A stretch of DNA of 64,000 nt from assembly GCA_963794215.1 (NCBI GenBank), contig CAWCCQ010000007.1, positions 248,001-312,000 of the forward strand. The letters run 5' to 3'. This stretch comes from DATKRB01 sp963794215 (GTDB lineage Bacteria > Actinomycetota > Acidimicrobiia > Acidimicrobiales > RAAP-2). The position numbers and the translations under genes were made by a program. A model generated the notes under the pieces. The model searched no databases. It worked only from the letters and a program-made list of their open reading frames with translations, and was not told the DNA's origin. This document shows positions 17,403 through 26,200 of this stretch, piece by piece. Position 1 is the first letter of the stretch. Every line of letters begins with the position of its first letter.

Positions 17403-18235
17403 GCGGCCCTTTGACCGCGCCCGGACCGCTGCACCGACTCGGCCTGGCCGTGCACGACGCCGACGCCGCCGCTCAGTGGTTCGAGCGGGCGCTCGGGGCC
17501 GGCTCGATCGCCACCTTGTCGAGTGCGAGCGAACCCGAGAACGATCCCGACGGTGGCTACATGCGGATGCTGAGCCTTGCAGGCCAGCCGTTTCTCTTGA
17601 TGAGCCCAAGCAGCAGTGGCGGTTTCATGGCCGGTTTTCTGAGTCGGTACGGTCCCGCGGTGCACTCGCTGGCATGGGAGATCGACGACATGTGGGGGGT
17701 CGAGCACCTCCTCCAGCTCCGGGGCATCCGGATCACCGGCGTGAGCGTGGAGGGTCGCCACTTTTTCATGCACCCCAAGGACACCCACGGCCTGCTCATG
17801 GAGTGGACCGACGGGCGAGTCGGGGAGTTCGGTTCGGCCGAGCCGGCGATCGGGGAGATCGGAGTGCCCGTCACCGCGGTGGCCTGGGTCACCGGGGTGG
17901 TCGAGGACATCGATGTCACTGCCGAGCTCCTCGGGGAACTGGGGGGAGCCGTACCGATCGAACGCCCGAGCAGCGGGGCGACCCCCACCGAGCGCACGCT
18001 GGATCTGCAGATGGGCCCGGTGCCACTGCGCCTCGTCACGCCGCTCAGTGCCGAGAGCGCCTACTCGCTCGAGCGGGGTCCGCGGTGGTGGTCGGTCGCG
18101 TTGCGAGTGCCCGACCTCGAGGCCGCCGTGGTCGGGCTCGAAAGCATCGGGTGCCCGGTCATCAGGCGCGACAATGGCTCGGTGTGGACCGACCCGGAGT
18201 CGACCGCCGGGCTGCCGCTGCAATGGACGGAGTGA
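17399..18235 (+). CDS. Two-module VOC family protein
   Basis: A 278-residue vicinal-oxygen-chelate protein with two modules: residues about 9-135 (LHRLGLAVHDADAAAQWF to HGLLMEWTDG) and about 155-275 (VPVTAVAWVTGVVEDIDV to LPLQWTE). The start at ATG 17399 overlaps the SnoaL stop codon by four bases; an open frame reaching further upstream is out-of-frame noise through the SnoaL gene. Only the first module carries obvious His/Glu ligand candidates (HRLGLAVHD and LLMEW). Coupling on one side and the P450 on the other suggest a role in processing an oxygenated intermediate. Confidence 0.87.
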   Translation: MSGPLTAPGPLHRLGLAVHDADAAAQWFERALGAGSIATLSSASEPENDPDGGYMRMLSLAGQPFLLMSPSSSGGFMAGFLSRYGPAVHSLAWEIDDMWGVEHLLQLRGIRITGVSVEGRHFFMHPKDTHGLLMEWTDGRVGEFGSAEPAIGEIGVPVTAVAWVTGVVEDIDVTAELLGELGGAVPIERPSSGATPTERTLDLQMGPVPLRLVTPLSAESAYSLERGPRWWSVALRVPDLEAAVVGLESIGCPVIRRDNGSVWTDPESTAGLPLQWTE

Positions 18236-18289
18236 GCAGGCACGAAGAGGCGGACCCGGGCCCGCACGTTTGTGGAGGACAATGACACC

Positions 18290-19567
18290 ATGACCCAATG
18301 TCCCGTCGCCCACGGCTACGACCTGCTCGACCCCGCAGTCGTGGCCGACCCCTACGTGCCCCTCGACGAGTGGCGGGCCAAGACCCCGGTCTTCTTCGTG
18401 CCGGGCATCGACCACTATGTGATCACCCGCTACGCCGACATCGAGAAGGTCCTGCTGGATCGCCAGACCTGGTCGGCAGCCAACGCATCCTCGCCGCTGA
18501 CCCCGGTGTGCCCGGCGGCTCAAGAGGTGCTGAGCACGGGCTTCGATCGGGTACCCACGCTCAATAACTCGGACCCGCCCCGGCATGGGCCGATGCGCAA
18601 GTCGGTGCTGACCGTGATGACGCCGCGCCGCCTCCGGGCACTCGAGCCCGTCTTACGCGACTACGCGACCGGTCTCGTCAAGAACTTCTCTGATCAGCCG
18701 GTGATCGACTTCGTCGAATCATTCTCCTTCCCTTTCCCCGGGTTCGCTGCGTTCAGCCTCCTCGGCTTCCCCGAGACGGACACGGACATGCTGAAGGACT
18801 GGAGCCGAAACCGCGTGCTCCTGACCTACGGTCGGCTGCCCGAAGATCAGCAAGTCGCCACGGCCAAGGACGTGCTCGGGATGTGGAAGTACGTCGAAGC
18901 GTTTGTCGTCGACCGTTGGGCGGACCCGCAGAACGACCTGACGAGCGACCTCGTGCACCTGTCCAAGGAGAAGCCCGAACAGCTGAACCAGTTCGACATC
19001 GTCAACATCGTGTACTCGATGGCGCTGGCCGGCCACGAGACCACCTGTAACACCATCGGGAGCGGCGTGCTTGCATTGCTGCGCCATCCCGACCAGTGGC
19101 AGCGTCTCATCGACGAGCCCTCTCTCATTGACAATGCGGTGGAGGAGATCCTCCGATACGAAGGTCCGGTCCTCTACCACCGACGGATCGCCAAGGTGGA
19201 CACCGAGGTAGGGGGCATCCCCATCGCGGCTGGGTCCAAGGTCATGATGGCGTTCGCTTCGGGCGACCATGACCCGGCGTTGTTCGGGGAGGACTCCGGC
19301 GAGTTCAAGGTGGACCGGTCCGACGCGGAGCTGCACCTGGCATTCGGCAAGGGGCCGCACCTGTGCCTGGGGGCACCGCTGGGTCGCCTCGAGACCAAGA
19401 TCGCCCTCGAGCTCCTCACCACCATGGTGCCCCGCATGGAATTGGTCCCAGGAGCCACCATCGAGTACAGCCCGAACGCGCTCTTCCGAGGCGTGAAGGC
19501 GCTGATGGTCGCGCCGCGTGGCGTCGCGTACGCCCAAGAGGTCGGCGCACTGCCGCTCGCTCCTTGA
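18290..19567 (+). CDS. Cytochrome P450
   Basis: Soluble bacterial P450, 425 residues from ATG 18290 (GGAGG at 18274-18278; a GTG at 18272 would add six residues). Heme-thiolate loop FGKGPHLCLGAPLGRLE, I-helix oxygen-activation motif AGHETTCNT and K-helix ExxR in EILR are all intact. It hydroxylates or otherwise oxygenates an unknown, probably hydrophobic, substrate using electrons from a redox partner. The next gene, overlapping its stop codon, encodes a HiPIP-like protein that is the obvious candidate partner or accessory. No conventional [3Fe-4S] ferredoxin or ferredoxin reductase gene is in the window. Confidence 0.96.
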   Translation: MTQCPVAHGYDLLDPAVVADPYVPLDEWRAKTPVFFVPGIDHYVITRYADIEKVLLDRQTWSAANASSPLTPVCPAAQEVLSTGFDRVPTLNNSDPPRHGPMRKSVLTVMTPRRLRALEPVLRDYATGLVKNFSDQPVIDFVESFSFPFPGFAAFSLLGFPETDTDMLKDWSRNRVLLTYGRLPEDQQVATAKDVLGMWKYVEAFVVDRWADPQNDLTSDLVHLSKEKPEQLNQFDIVNIVYSMALAGHETTCNTIGSGVLALLRHPDQWQRLIDEPSLIDNAVEEILRYEGPVLYHRRIAKVDTEVGGIPIAAGSKVMMAFASGDHDPALFGEDSGEFKVDRSDAELHLAFGKGPHLCLGAPLGRLETKIALELLTTMVPRMELVPGATIEYSPNALFRGVKALMVAPRGVAYAQEVGALPLAP

Positions 19568-19794
19568 TCGAACCCGAGGTCGACGAGGCCCGCTTCGGCG
19601 AGGTCCAGCGGTTGATCCGGATCACCGCGCTACGGCCCACCCCGATCGAGGATGACCGCTGTGGCAACTGCCTCTACTTCCTCAACCCCGGTGAGGGCCT
19701 GGCCTACTGCTGGCACGAGAAGCTGGGCATCCTGGTCGATGCCGACTGGTGGTGCCACTACTTCGAGACCCGCGAGGACGCCGAGGACGGCTGA
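19564..19794 (+). CDS. Small HiPIP-like four-cysteine protein coupled to P450
   Basis: A 76-residue acidic protein with C-x2-C-x12-C-x14-C (CGNCLYF, YCWHEK, DWWCHYF). The spacing and the aromatic W-C near the last Cys resemble high-potential iron-sulfur proteins and the small HiPIP-like subunits of BssABC/HPAD-type glycyl radical enzymes, so a [4Fe-4S] cluster is likely (inference). The start is a TTG at 19564 whose last two bases are shared with the P450 stop (TTGA), which implies translational coupling. No signal peptide. It is a candidate electron donor or assembly partner of the P450. Confidence 0.75.
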   Translation: MIEPEVDEARFGEVQRLIRITALRPTPIEDDRCGNCLYFLNPGEGLAYCWHEKLGILVDADWWCHYFETREDAEDG

Positions 19795-19885
19795 GCGCCA
19801 GGAGGACCGGCAGCGCGCCAACCCGATGGCCGTGGACGGTGGTCTCGCTCGACGTCGCGAGGTCACCGTGTCATAGGATGCTCGG

Positions 19886-20797
19886 GTGCGCTACTGCCTG
19901 CAGTTTCCCAATCGGGCCGCCAAGGTGCTCCCCGAGTGGTTGGGGGAGGGTCGCTTCAGCGACTTCGGGGTTTTCGCGGAGGAGGCGGGGTTCGACGCCG
20001 TCTCGGTCTACGACCACCCGTTCCCCGAGGACGGTTGGCTGAAGTACGGCCACATCTCACTCGACCCGTTCGTGTCGTTGGCCGCCATCGGTGAGCAAAC
20101 CGAGCGGATCAAGCTGATGACCAACATCCTGGTTGCCGGCTATCGCAGTCCGTACGTCGCGGCCCAAGCGCTGGCCACCATCGATCGATTTTCCGGTGGT
20201 CGGATGCTGGTTGGCTTGGCGGCCGGATACCTCGAAGCCGAGTTCGAGGTCCTCGGCGCTCGCTACCAAGGTCGGGGCGAACTGTTGGACGAAGCCATCG
20301 CCGCGATGCGCGACGCCTGGACCGGCCAGTCGATCGAACGCGACGGCCAGTTTCCGGTTCATGGCCACACGATGTTCCCGATCCCGGTCCAGCAGCCGAT
20401 GCCGATCTGGATCGGAGGGAACAGCCCACGGGCGATGCGCAGGGCGGCCGAGCTCGGTGACGGGTGGCTGCCCTTGTCGGTCAACGAGGCCGAAGCAGCG
20501 GTCAGTCGCACCCCGCCGCTCTACACCTTCGAGCATCTGACCGAACGGATCGACACCGTCACCCGGCTTCGCCGCGACGCCCAGAAGGGACACCTGGAGA
20601 TCTGTTTCGCCCCCTTCGAGCGCTACATCAGAGACTGGGGCGAGGCGACCGCGGCGATTGCGGCCAACCGACAGCACTACGCCGATGTCGGCGTCACCTG
20701 GATGACCGTGGTGGCCTCGGCCCGGAGCTTGGGTCAGTTACACGACGAGGTTGGGCAATTCGCCGACGAGGTGATCTCCAAGGATCCCGACCGCTGA
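19886..20797 (+). CDS. LLM-class flavin/F420-dependent oxidoreductase
   Basis: Luciferase-like monooxygenase-fold enzyme, 303 residues, TIM barrel. Diagnostic blocks: FGVFAEEAGFDAVSVYDHPF, RIKLMTNILVAGYRSPY, ATIDRFSGGRMLVGLAAGY and PMPIWIGGNSPRAMRRAAELGDG. Actinobacterial members use F420 more often than FMN; the sequence alone does not decide. GTG start at 19886. It is codirectional with the P450 genes, 91 bp downstream, and convergent with citE. It could oxidise an alcohol or reduce an enone in the same pathway. Confidence 0.9.
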   Translation: MRYCLQFPNRAAKVLPEWLGEGRFSDFGVFAEEAGFDAVSVYDHPFPEDGWLKYGHISLDPFVSLAAIGEQTERIKLMTNILVAGYRSPYVAAQALATIDRFSGGRMLVGLAAGYLEAEFEVLGARYQGRGELLDEAIAAMRDAWTGQSIERDGQFPVHGHTMFPIPVQQPMPIWIGGNSPRAMRRAAELGDGWLPLSVNEAEAAVSRTPPLYTFEHLTERIDTVTRLRRDAQKGHLEICFAPFERYIRDWGEATAAIAANRQHYADVGVTWMTVVASARSLGQLHDEVGQFADEVISKDPDR

Positions 20798-20813
20798 ATC
20801 GGGAGTGGTCGGC

Positions 20814-21638
20814 TCATCCCGAGGCCCGGCTCGCCTCCCCCAACACGGCACGGGCTTGGCGCGCCACCACCTCGTCGACCATCGTGCCTTCGAATGCGAT
20901 GGTTGCTCGGCCGCGCGCGACCGCGTCGTCGTAGGCCGCCAAGAGGCGAGTGGCCCGATCGAGCTCGGCGGCCGACGGGACGAATGTCGCATTCGCCACG
21001 GGAACCTGGGCCGGGTGGATGCACAACTTGCCCGAGTAGCCGAGCGCGCGAGCAGAGATCGCTTCGGCTCTGAACCGCTCGGTGTCGCCGAAGTCGACCA
21101 CGATCATGTCGTAGGCCGGCACGCCGGCGAGGCGGGCGGCCATGCCCACGAGCGATCGCGCCACCTCGACCTCTGCGTTGCCGGCGGTTCGGACCCCGCC
21201 GAGGTCCACCACGTAGTCTTCGGCACCGAAGTAGCAGCCGGCTACCGGCTCGACGAGTGCCTGCCGTGCCTCGAGCACGCCCCGGACCGTCTCGATCCCG
21301 GCGAGCACTGGTAGCTCGACCTTGGCCTCGGTGAGAAAGGCGAGAGTTGAGGGCTCGAACTTCGGGACGACCACACCACCCACGCTCGGTGGTAGAGCCC
21401 CAACGTCGTCGGCGAACCATGGGGTCGTCGGTGGATTGACTCGAACGAGCACTGCTGTTCCCATTGCCCTGAGCGCGGCGGCTGCGGCGACCAGTTGCGA
21501 CCGGGCGGCCGGCTTGTCGGCCGAGGGGACGGCGTCTTCGAGGTCGAGAACCACCGCGTCAGGACGCGACCGGCTGGCCTTGGCCGCCAGGTCGGGGCGG
21601 TTGGCCGGCACGAACAGCAGGCTCCGGTGGCGGATCAC
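20814..21638 (-). CDS. CitE-like beta-hydroxyacyl-CoA lyase (HpcH/HpaI family)
   Basis: CitE-type lyase of 274 residues. RSLLFVPANRPDLA opens the TIM barrel, LDLEDAVP and AGIETVRGVLEA carry the Mg2+ ligands, and LCIHPAQVPVAN is the typical late block. In M. tuberculosis the homologue at the same place in the locus (Rv2498c) is an (S)-citramalyl-CoA/(S)-HMG-CoA lyase acting in itaconate and leucine dissimilation; the same role is inferred. Start at GTG 21638, overlapping the MaoC stop codon (GTGA); longer upstream starts would overlap MaoC by about 40 bases. Last gene of the bkd operon. Confidence 0.88.
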   Translation of the reverse strand: MIRHRSLLFVPANRPDLAAKASRSRPDAVVLDLEDAVPSADKPAARSQLVAAAAALRAMGTAVLVRVNPPTTPWFADDVGALPPSVGGVVVPKFEPSTLAFLTEAKVELPVLAGIETVRGVLEARQALVEPVAGCYFGAEDYVVDLGGVRTAGNAEVEVARSLVGMAARLAGVPAYDMIVVDFGDTERFRAEAISARALGYSGKLCIHPAQVPVANATFVPSAAELDRATRLLAAYDDAVARGRATIAFEGTMVDEVVARQARAVLGEASRASG

Positions 21639-22087
21639 GTCGGTCGCATGCGCATCAAGGCGGCGCGACGGCAACGAGCGACCAGCGCGCCGTGCTGATT
21701 GAAGGCTCGATGCTCGAAGGTAACGATGCCCTCGCCCGGCCGCGAGCCGGACGGCCGGGCGGCGAGGACCTCGGTCTGTGCGTGGAGGGAGTCGCCCGGA
21801 AACACCGGAGCGGGAAAGGCGACCTCTTCGAAGCCGAGGTTGCCGACCGTCGTGCCGAGGGTCGTCTCATGGACGGAGATACCCACCAGGAGCGCCAGGG
21901 TGAAGAGGCTGTTCATGATGCGGGTTCCCCATTGCGTGCCGGCGGCAAACGACTCGTCTAGGTGCAGCGGCTGGGGGTTCATGGTCAAGACCGAAAAAAG
22001 GGTGTTGTCCGTTTCGGTCACCGTTCGGGTGACGGCGTGCTCGATGACCAGGCCCGGTGTGAGCTCCTCGAACCAGAGCCCGCTCAT
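21635..22087 (-). CDS. MaoC-like dehydratase
   Basis: Single hot-dog MaoC protein, 150 residues. FEELTPGLVIEHAVTRTVTETDN leads into NPQPLHLDESFA, the hydratase active-site loop with Asp/His. It hydrates an enoyl-CoA such as methylglutaconyl- or itaconyl/mesaconyl-CoA, giving the substrate for the CitE-like lyase (inference from the conserved gene order). ATG overlaps the stop of the acyl-CoA dehydrogenase (ATGA), and its own stop overlaps the start of citE. Confidence 0.9.
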   Translation of the reverse strand: MSGLWFEELTPGLVIEHAVTRTVTETDNTLFSVLTMNPQPLHLDESFAAGTQWGTRIMNSLFTLALLVGISVHETTLGTTVGNLGFEEVAFPAPVFPGDSLHAQTEVLAARPSGSRPGEGIVTFEHRAFNQHGALVARCRRAALMRMRPT

Positions 22088-23229
22088 CGGACTGGCAGGC
22101 CAAGGCCACGGCTGATGACCAGGCGCTGCACTTCACTCGTCCCCTCGCCGATCTCGAGGACCTTGGCGTCGCGATAATGGCGAGCGACCGGGTTCTCGTC
22201 CATGAATCCGGCACCGCCGAAGACCTGGGTCGCGGTCCTCGTCGCCGAGATCGCTGCCTCCGTGCTGAACAGCTTGGCCACGGCTGCCTCCTGCTTGAAC
22301 GGTTGGCCCTGGTCGCGGAGCCACGCTGCGCGGTAGACGAGGGCTCGAGCGGCATCGAGGGCGACCTGGAGATCGGCCACCTGGAACGCGACGCCTTGGT
22401 TGGCCCCTATCGGCCGGCCGAACGCGTTGCGTTGCGAGGCGTAGCTGACCGCCTCATCGAGGCACCGCTGGATCACGCCCACCGCGAGCGCCCCGATGGC
22501 GACCCGTCCCTCGTCGAGGATGCTGAGGAACTGTGCCAGCCCTCGGCCGGGCTCCCCGAGCAGGTGGTCCGCAGGCACCCGGCAGCTCTCGAAGCGCAGC
22601 CCGTGGGTATCCGAGGCGTGCCATCCCATTTTGCGGTAGGCGGGCTGGACGTCGAGCCCGGGCGTACCGCTCGGTACGGTGATCGTCGAGATCTCGTTGG
22701 ATCCGGTGCGGGCGGTCACCGTGACGATCGAGGTGATCGGGGTCCCCGAGTTGGTGATGAATGCTTTCTCACCGTCGATGACCCACTCGGCGGTGTCCTC
22801 ATCGAACGCGGCGGTCGTGCGGGTTCCACCGGCGTCGCTGCCGGCGTCGGGTTCGGTGAGCCCGAATGCGCCGAGCGCCCGGCCAGCGCACAGGTCGGGC
22901 AGCCAGCGTTCCTTCTGCGCTTCGGTGCCGAAACGAACGATCGGGTTGGCTCCCAGCCCAACCCCAGCCTCCAGCGTGATCGCAAGCGACTGGTCCGACC
23001 AGGCGATCTCCTCGATGGCGATGCACAGGGCAGTCAGGTCGCCCCCCGCGCCGTAGGGTTCGGGGAACGGAAGCGCAAAGAGGCCCAGGTCTCCCATGGC
23101 GCGAACGGTCTCGACCGGAAAGTAATGGTCGCGGTCCCAGCCCGATGCGTGGGGCTCGATTTCGGCGCGGGTGAACGCGCGCACCATGGACCGAAGGGCC
23201 TCGTGCTCGTCGCTCAGGTAAGGGTTCAC
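22084..23229 (-). CDS. Acyl-CoA dehydrogenase (FadE19-like)
   Basis: FAD-dependent acyl-CoA dehydrogenase of 381 residues. Signature 1 is GAFGLTEPDAGSD with the FAD-contacting ITNSGTP block; the C-terminal signature is YRDAKVLEIGEGTSEVQR, whose EGT Glu is the usual catalytic base. Isovaleryl-CoA dehydrogenases use a different Glu, so a generic branched/short-chain substrate fits better. It starts 10 bp after the accD stop and overlaps maoC. It matches the position of fadE19 in the mycobacterial leucine locus. Confidence 0.93.
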   Translation of the reverse strand: MNPYLSDEHEALRSMVRAFTRAEIEPHASGWDRDHYFPVETVRAMGDLGLFALPFPEPYGAGGDLTALCIAIEEIAWSDQSLAITLEAGVGLGANPIVRFGTEAQKERWLPDLCAGRALGAFGLTEPDAGSDAGGTRTTAAFDEDTAEWVIDGEKAFITNSGTPITSIVTVTARTGSNEISTITVPSGTPGLDVQPAYRKMGWHASDTHGLRFESCRVPADHLLGEPGRGLAQFLSILDEGRVAIGALAVGVIQRCLDEAVSYASQRNAFGRPIGANQGVAFQVADLQVALDAARALVYRAAWLRDQGQPFKQEAAVAKLFSTEAAISATRTATQVFGGAGFMDENPVARHYRDAKVLEIGEGTSEVQRLVISRGLGLPVR

Positions 23230-23239
23230 CGGTGTGGGG

Positions 23240-24817
23240 TCAGACCGGTGGCACGCCGTGGCGGCGGCGCGTGAAGGTCCGGTCCTTGTCGGAGGCGTGG
23301 CGGAGTCGCGCCGCGACCTCGGTGCGCAGATTCTCGGGTTCGATGACCGCGTCGATCACCAGCTCGGACGCCAGGCGAAGCAGATCGATGTCTTCCTCGT
23401 AGGCGCGCCGGTGGTCCTCTACGAACTGCGCGCGCTCCTGGCTGTCCTCAATGGCCAGGATCCGATTGGCGTAGACAGCGTTGACGGCTGCGTCGGCTCC
23501 CATGACGGCGATGCGGGCGGTGGGCAGGGCCAGCGTGGCGTCCGTGCCGAAGGCCGGACCAGCCATGGCATAGAGGCCCGCCCCGTAAGCCTTGCGAACG
23601 ATCACGGAGACCTTGGGCACCGTTGCTTCGGAGACCGCGGTGATCATCTTGGCTCCGTGGCGAATGATTCCCTGCCGCTCGACCTGTGAGCCGATCATGA
23701 ACCCTGGGACGTCGGCCAGGAAGACGAGCGGGATGTTGAACGCGTCGCATGCCCAGATGAAGCGGGCTGCCTTGTCCGCCGAATCGACGAAGAGCACGCC
23801 CCCCAAATGCGCCGGGTTGCTGGCCACCACCCCGACGGGGCGACCCTCGAGCAGGCCGAAGCCCACGATCAACTCCGTGGCGAAGGCCGGCTTCACCTCG
23901 AAGAAGCTGTCGGCGTCCACCAGCGCATCGATCACAAGGTCCATGTCGAAGCCGATCCGCTCGTCGATCGGGATGTCGCCAGCGACGAGTCTCCGGGCCG
24001 CTGGAGCGGGCTCGTAGACGGGCGGCGCTTCTTCCCAATGTTGGGGGAAGTAGGTGAGATAGGCGCGCGCTTGGGCGATGGCGTCCTCGTCGTCGGCCGC
24101 CAGGTTGTCGGCGCACCCTGACACGCTGGTGTGCATGCGGGCGCCACCCATCTCTTCGAGCGTCACCTGCTCATTGACGACGATCTCGGCCATCCGTGGC
24201 GAGCCGAGGTACATCGACGCGTTGCCGTCGACCATGAAGACGATGTCGCAAAAGGCGGGAATGTACGCCCCCCCGGCGGCGCTGGGTCCGAACAGGCAGC
24301 ACACCTGGGGCACTTGGCCCGACAGGCGAATCTGGTTGTAGAAGATGCGCCCGGCACCGCGTCGACCCGGGAACAGGTCGACCTGATCAGTGATCCGGGC
24401 ACCGGCGGAGTCGACCAACCAGACGATCGGGGTCCGTTCCGAGAGGGCCATCTCGGTCGCCCGCACCATCTTCTCGACGGTTCGGGCACCCCACGAACCG
24501 GCCTTGACCATGGGGTCATTGGCCACGACGATCACCGGACGCGCGTCGACCAGGCCCCGACCGGTCACCACGCCGTCCGCCGGGAGATCGCCAGCGAGCG
24601 CGTTGGCGAGGAGCCCGTCTTCGACGAACGAGTGCGCGTCGCAGAGTAGGTCGATGCGCTCGCGGGCGGTGAGCTTGCGTTGGCTCCGCAGCTTTTCGAT
24701 GGCGATCGGTTCGGGCTCGAGCGCCCGTGCGATGGCCCTGTCCAACTTTCCTCGCTCCACGCCCCCCGTGTCGTTGCTTCCTTGCTCCACGCTTCCTGTG
24801 TCCCTGCGGTCGTCCAT
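23240..24817 (-). CDS. accD: Acyl-CoA carboxylase, carboxyltransferase (beta) subunit (AccD1/MccB-like)
   Basis: Carboxyltransferase of 525 residues, similar in size to methylcrotonyl- and propionyl-CoA carboxylase beta subunits. The N-half oxyanion region is FGPSAAGGAYIPAFCDIVFM, and the C-half has VPKVSVIVRKAYGAGLYAMAG. Start at ATG 24817, sharing one base with the E3 stop (TGATG). The first 25 residues contain an imperfect repeat (DTGSVEQG/DTGGVERG). No biotin carboxylase/BCCP subunit gene is present anywhere in the window, so the alpha subunit must be encoded elsewhere. Because of a frameshift in the E3 gene, the upstream E3 frame runs open into this gene, giving a spurious 986-codon fusion. 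Confidence 0.92.
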   Translation of the reverse strand: MDDRRDTGSVEQGSNDTGGVERGKLDRAIARALEPEPIAIEKLRSQRKLTARERIDLLCDAHSFVEDGLLANALAGDLPADGVVTGRGLVDARPVIVVANDPMVKAGSWGARTVEKMVRATEMALSERTPIVWLVDSAGARITDQVDLFPGRRGAGRIFYNQIRLSGQVPQVCCLFGPSAAGGAYIPAFCDIVFMVDGNASMYLGSPRMAEIVVNEQVTLEEMGGARMHTSVSGCADNLAADDEDAIAQARAYLTYFPQHWEEAPPVYEPAPAARRLVAGDIPIDERIGFDMDLVIDALVDADSFFEVKPAFATELIVGFGLLEGRPVGVVASNPAHLGGVLFVDSADKAARFIWACDAFNIPLVFLADVPGFMIGSQVERQGIIRHGAKMITAVSEATVPKVSVIVRKAYGAGLYAMAGPAFGTDATLALPTARIAVMGADAAVNAVYANRILAIEDSQERAQFVEDHRRAYEEDIDLLRLASELVIDAVIEPENLRTEVAARLRHASDKDRTFTRRRHGVPPV

Positions 24818-26200
24818 CAGGCGTGGAAGTGGAAAGGGAGGCCCGCTGCCGCCAACGCCGCTTCGCGGATGGACTCCGAAAGCGTGGGGTGAGCGTGTAC
24901 CACGTCTCCCAACTCTTGGACCATGGCGCCCCAGGCGGTGGCGAGACTGAGCTCCGCCACCAGTTCGGTGGCTGAGGGCCCCACCACATGACCACCGACC
25001 AATGTGCCGTCGTCCAGGTGGACCAGCTTCACCTGTCCCCCCACTCCCTCGATGAGCGACCGAGCGTTGCCGGCCATGGGAAGCATCGTCGCGGCGAACG
25101 CCGGCGTGATGGGCGCGGGCTTCGGCCTCGGTCAGACCGACCGAGGCCACCTCGGGGCTGGAGTAGGTGACTCGGGGGATCGAGCGGTGCTCGACCGGCG
25201 GGGGATCGAGGCCAGCGATGGTGTCGGCGACCACAAACCCTTCGGCAAAGGCGGCGTGGGCCAGGGCGAGCGACCCACGCACGTCGCCCACCGCCCAGAG
25301 CCCACCGATCGTGCTTTGTCCTGTGGCGTCGACCAGCATCACGCCGCGTTGGTCGAGCACATCAAGTTCCTCGAGACCGAGGTCCGAGGTCTGCGGGCGG
25401 CGGCCGACCGCCACCAGCACTTGGTCGACCACCAGGCCATCGCCGTCGCTGAGCTCGACCAAGACGCCGCTGTCGTCGACCTTGGCCGACCCCAGTCCGA
25501 CTCCGGTGCGCACATCGAGGCCCCGACGGCGAAACGCTTGGGTCAGCGCAGCAGACGATGACGGGTCCTCGGCCGGCAACAGACGGTCGAGGACCTCGAC
25601 AAGGGTGACCTCGGCCCCCAGGGAGCGCCACGCCGACGCGAACTCCACGCCCACCGCACCGCCACCGACGACCAGCGCGGTTGTCGGCACTCGATCGAGT
25701 TGCAGGGCATCGTCGGACGTGAGCACGCGCGTCCGATCGACCGGGGCAGTGGTGAGTTGCACCGGGACCGAACCGGTGGCGACCACGACGTGTCGGCCTC
25801 GCAGGACGCGTGACCCTTCTGGCGCTTGCACTTCGATGGCGCCCGGCTCGACGATACGTCCCCATCCGCGAACCACGTCGATGTCTCGCGCCCCGAGGAG
25901 CGCCTCGAGGCCCTTGTGGAGCCGACCGACAATGGCGTCGCGAAACCTGGCCGCGGCGTCGACGTCGAGCCCCGGTCCGGCGACCGCCAGTCCGAGCTTG
26001 CTCAGCTCGGGCACGGTGTCGGCGAGGTGAGCAACGTGCAGGAGCGCCTTGGAAGGGACACAGCCCCGGTGTAAGCAGGTGCCGCCGACCAGATCTCCCT
26101 CGACGATCCTTGCGGTAAGCCCGCGGGCCCGGGCACGGAGCGCAGTCGCATAGCCACCCGGACCACCACCGAGAATGAGAACGTCGACGGTCTCGCTCAT
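24817..26200 (-). CDS. lpd: Dihydrolipoyl dehydrogenase (E3), interrupted by +1 frameshift
   Basis: FAD disulfide oxidoreductase that reoxidises lipoate on the E2 of the adjacent complex. FAD motif ILGGGPGGYATALRA, redox pair GGTCLHRGCVPSK, NAD motif VVGGGAVGVEF and GLWAVGDVRG lie in the first frame. After VGLTEAEARA (about 25105-25113) the dimerisation domain continues one base out of frame as ITPAFAATMLPMAGNARS and reaches the catalytic HAHPTLSE and the stop at 24817. Removing one base gives 460 residues, the family length. As written, the first frame instead runs into accD. A sequencing insertion or true inactivation are both possible. ATG overlaps the E2 stop (ATGA). Confidence 0.88.

Noticed and set aside
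17318..18586. 422-codon minus-strand frame opposite the VOC gene and the P450 start
   Set aside because: Antisense shadow of two clear genes; low-complexity His/Arg/Gly composition.
23240..26200. Apparent single 986-residue E3-carboxyltransferase fusion protein
   Set aside because: The middle 100 residues are out-of-frame E3 sequence; the correct E3 C-terminus, including HAHPTLSE, is in the next frame and ends exactly at the accD start.
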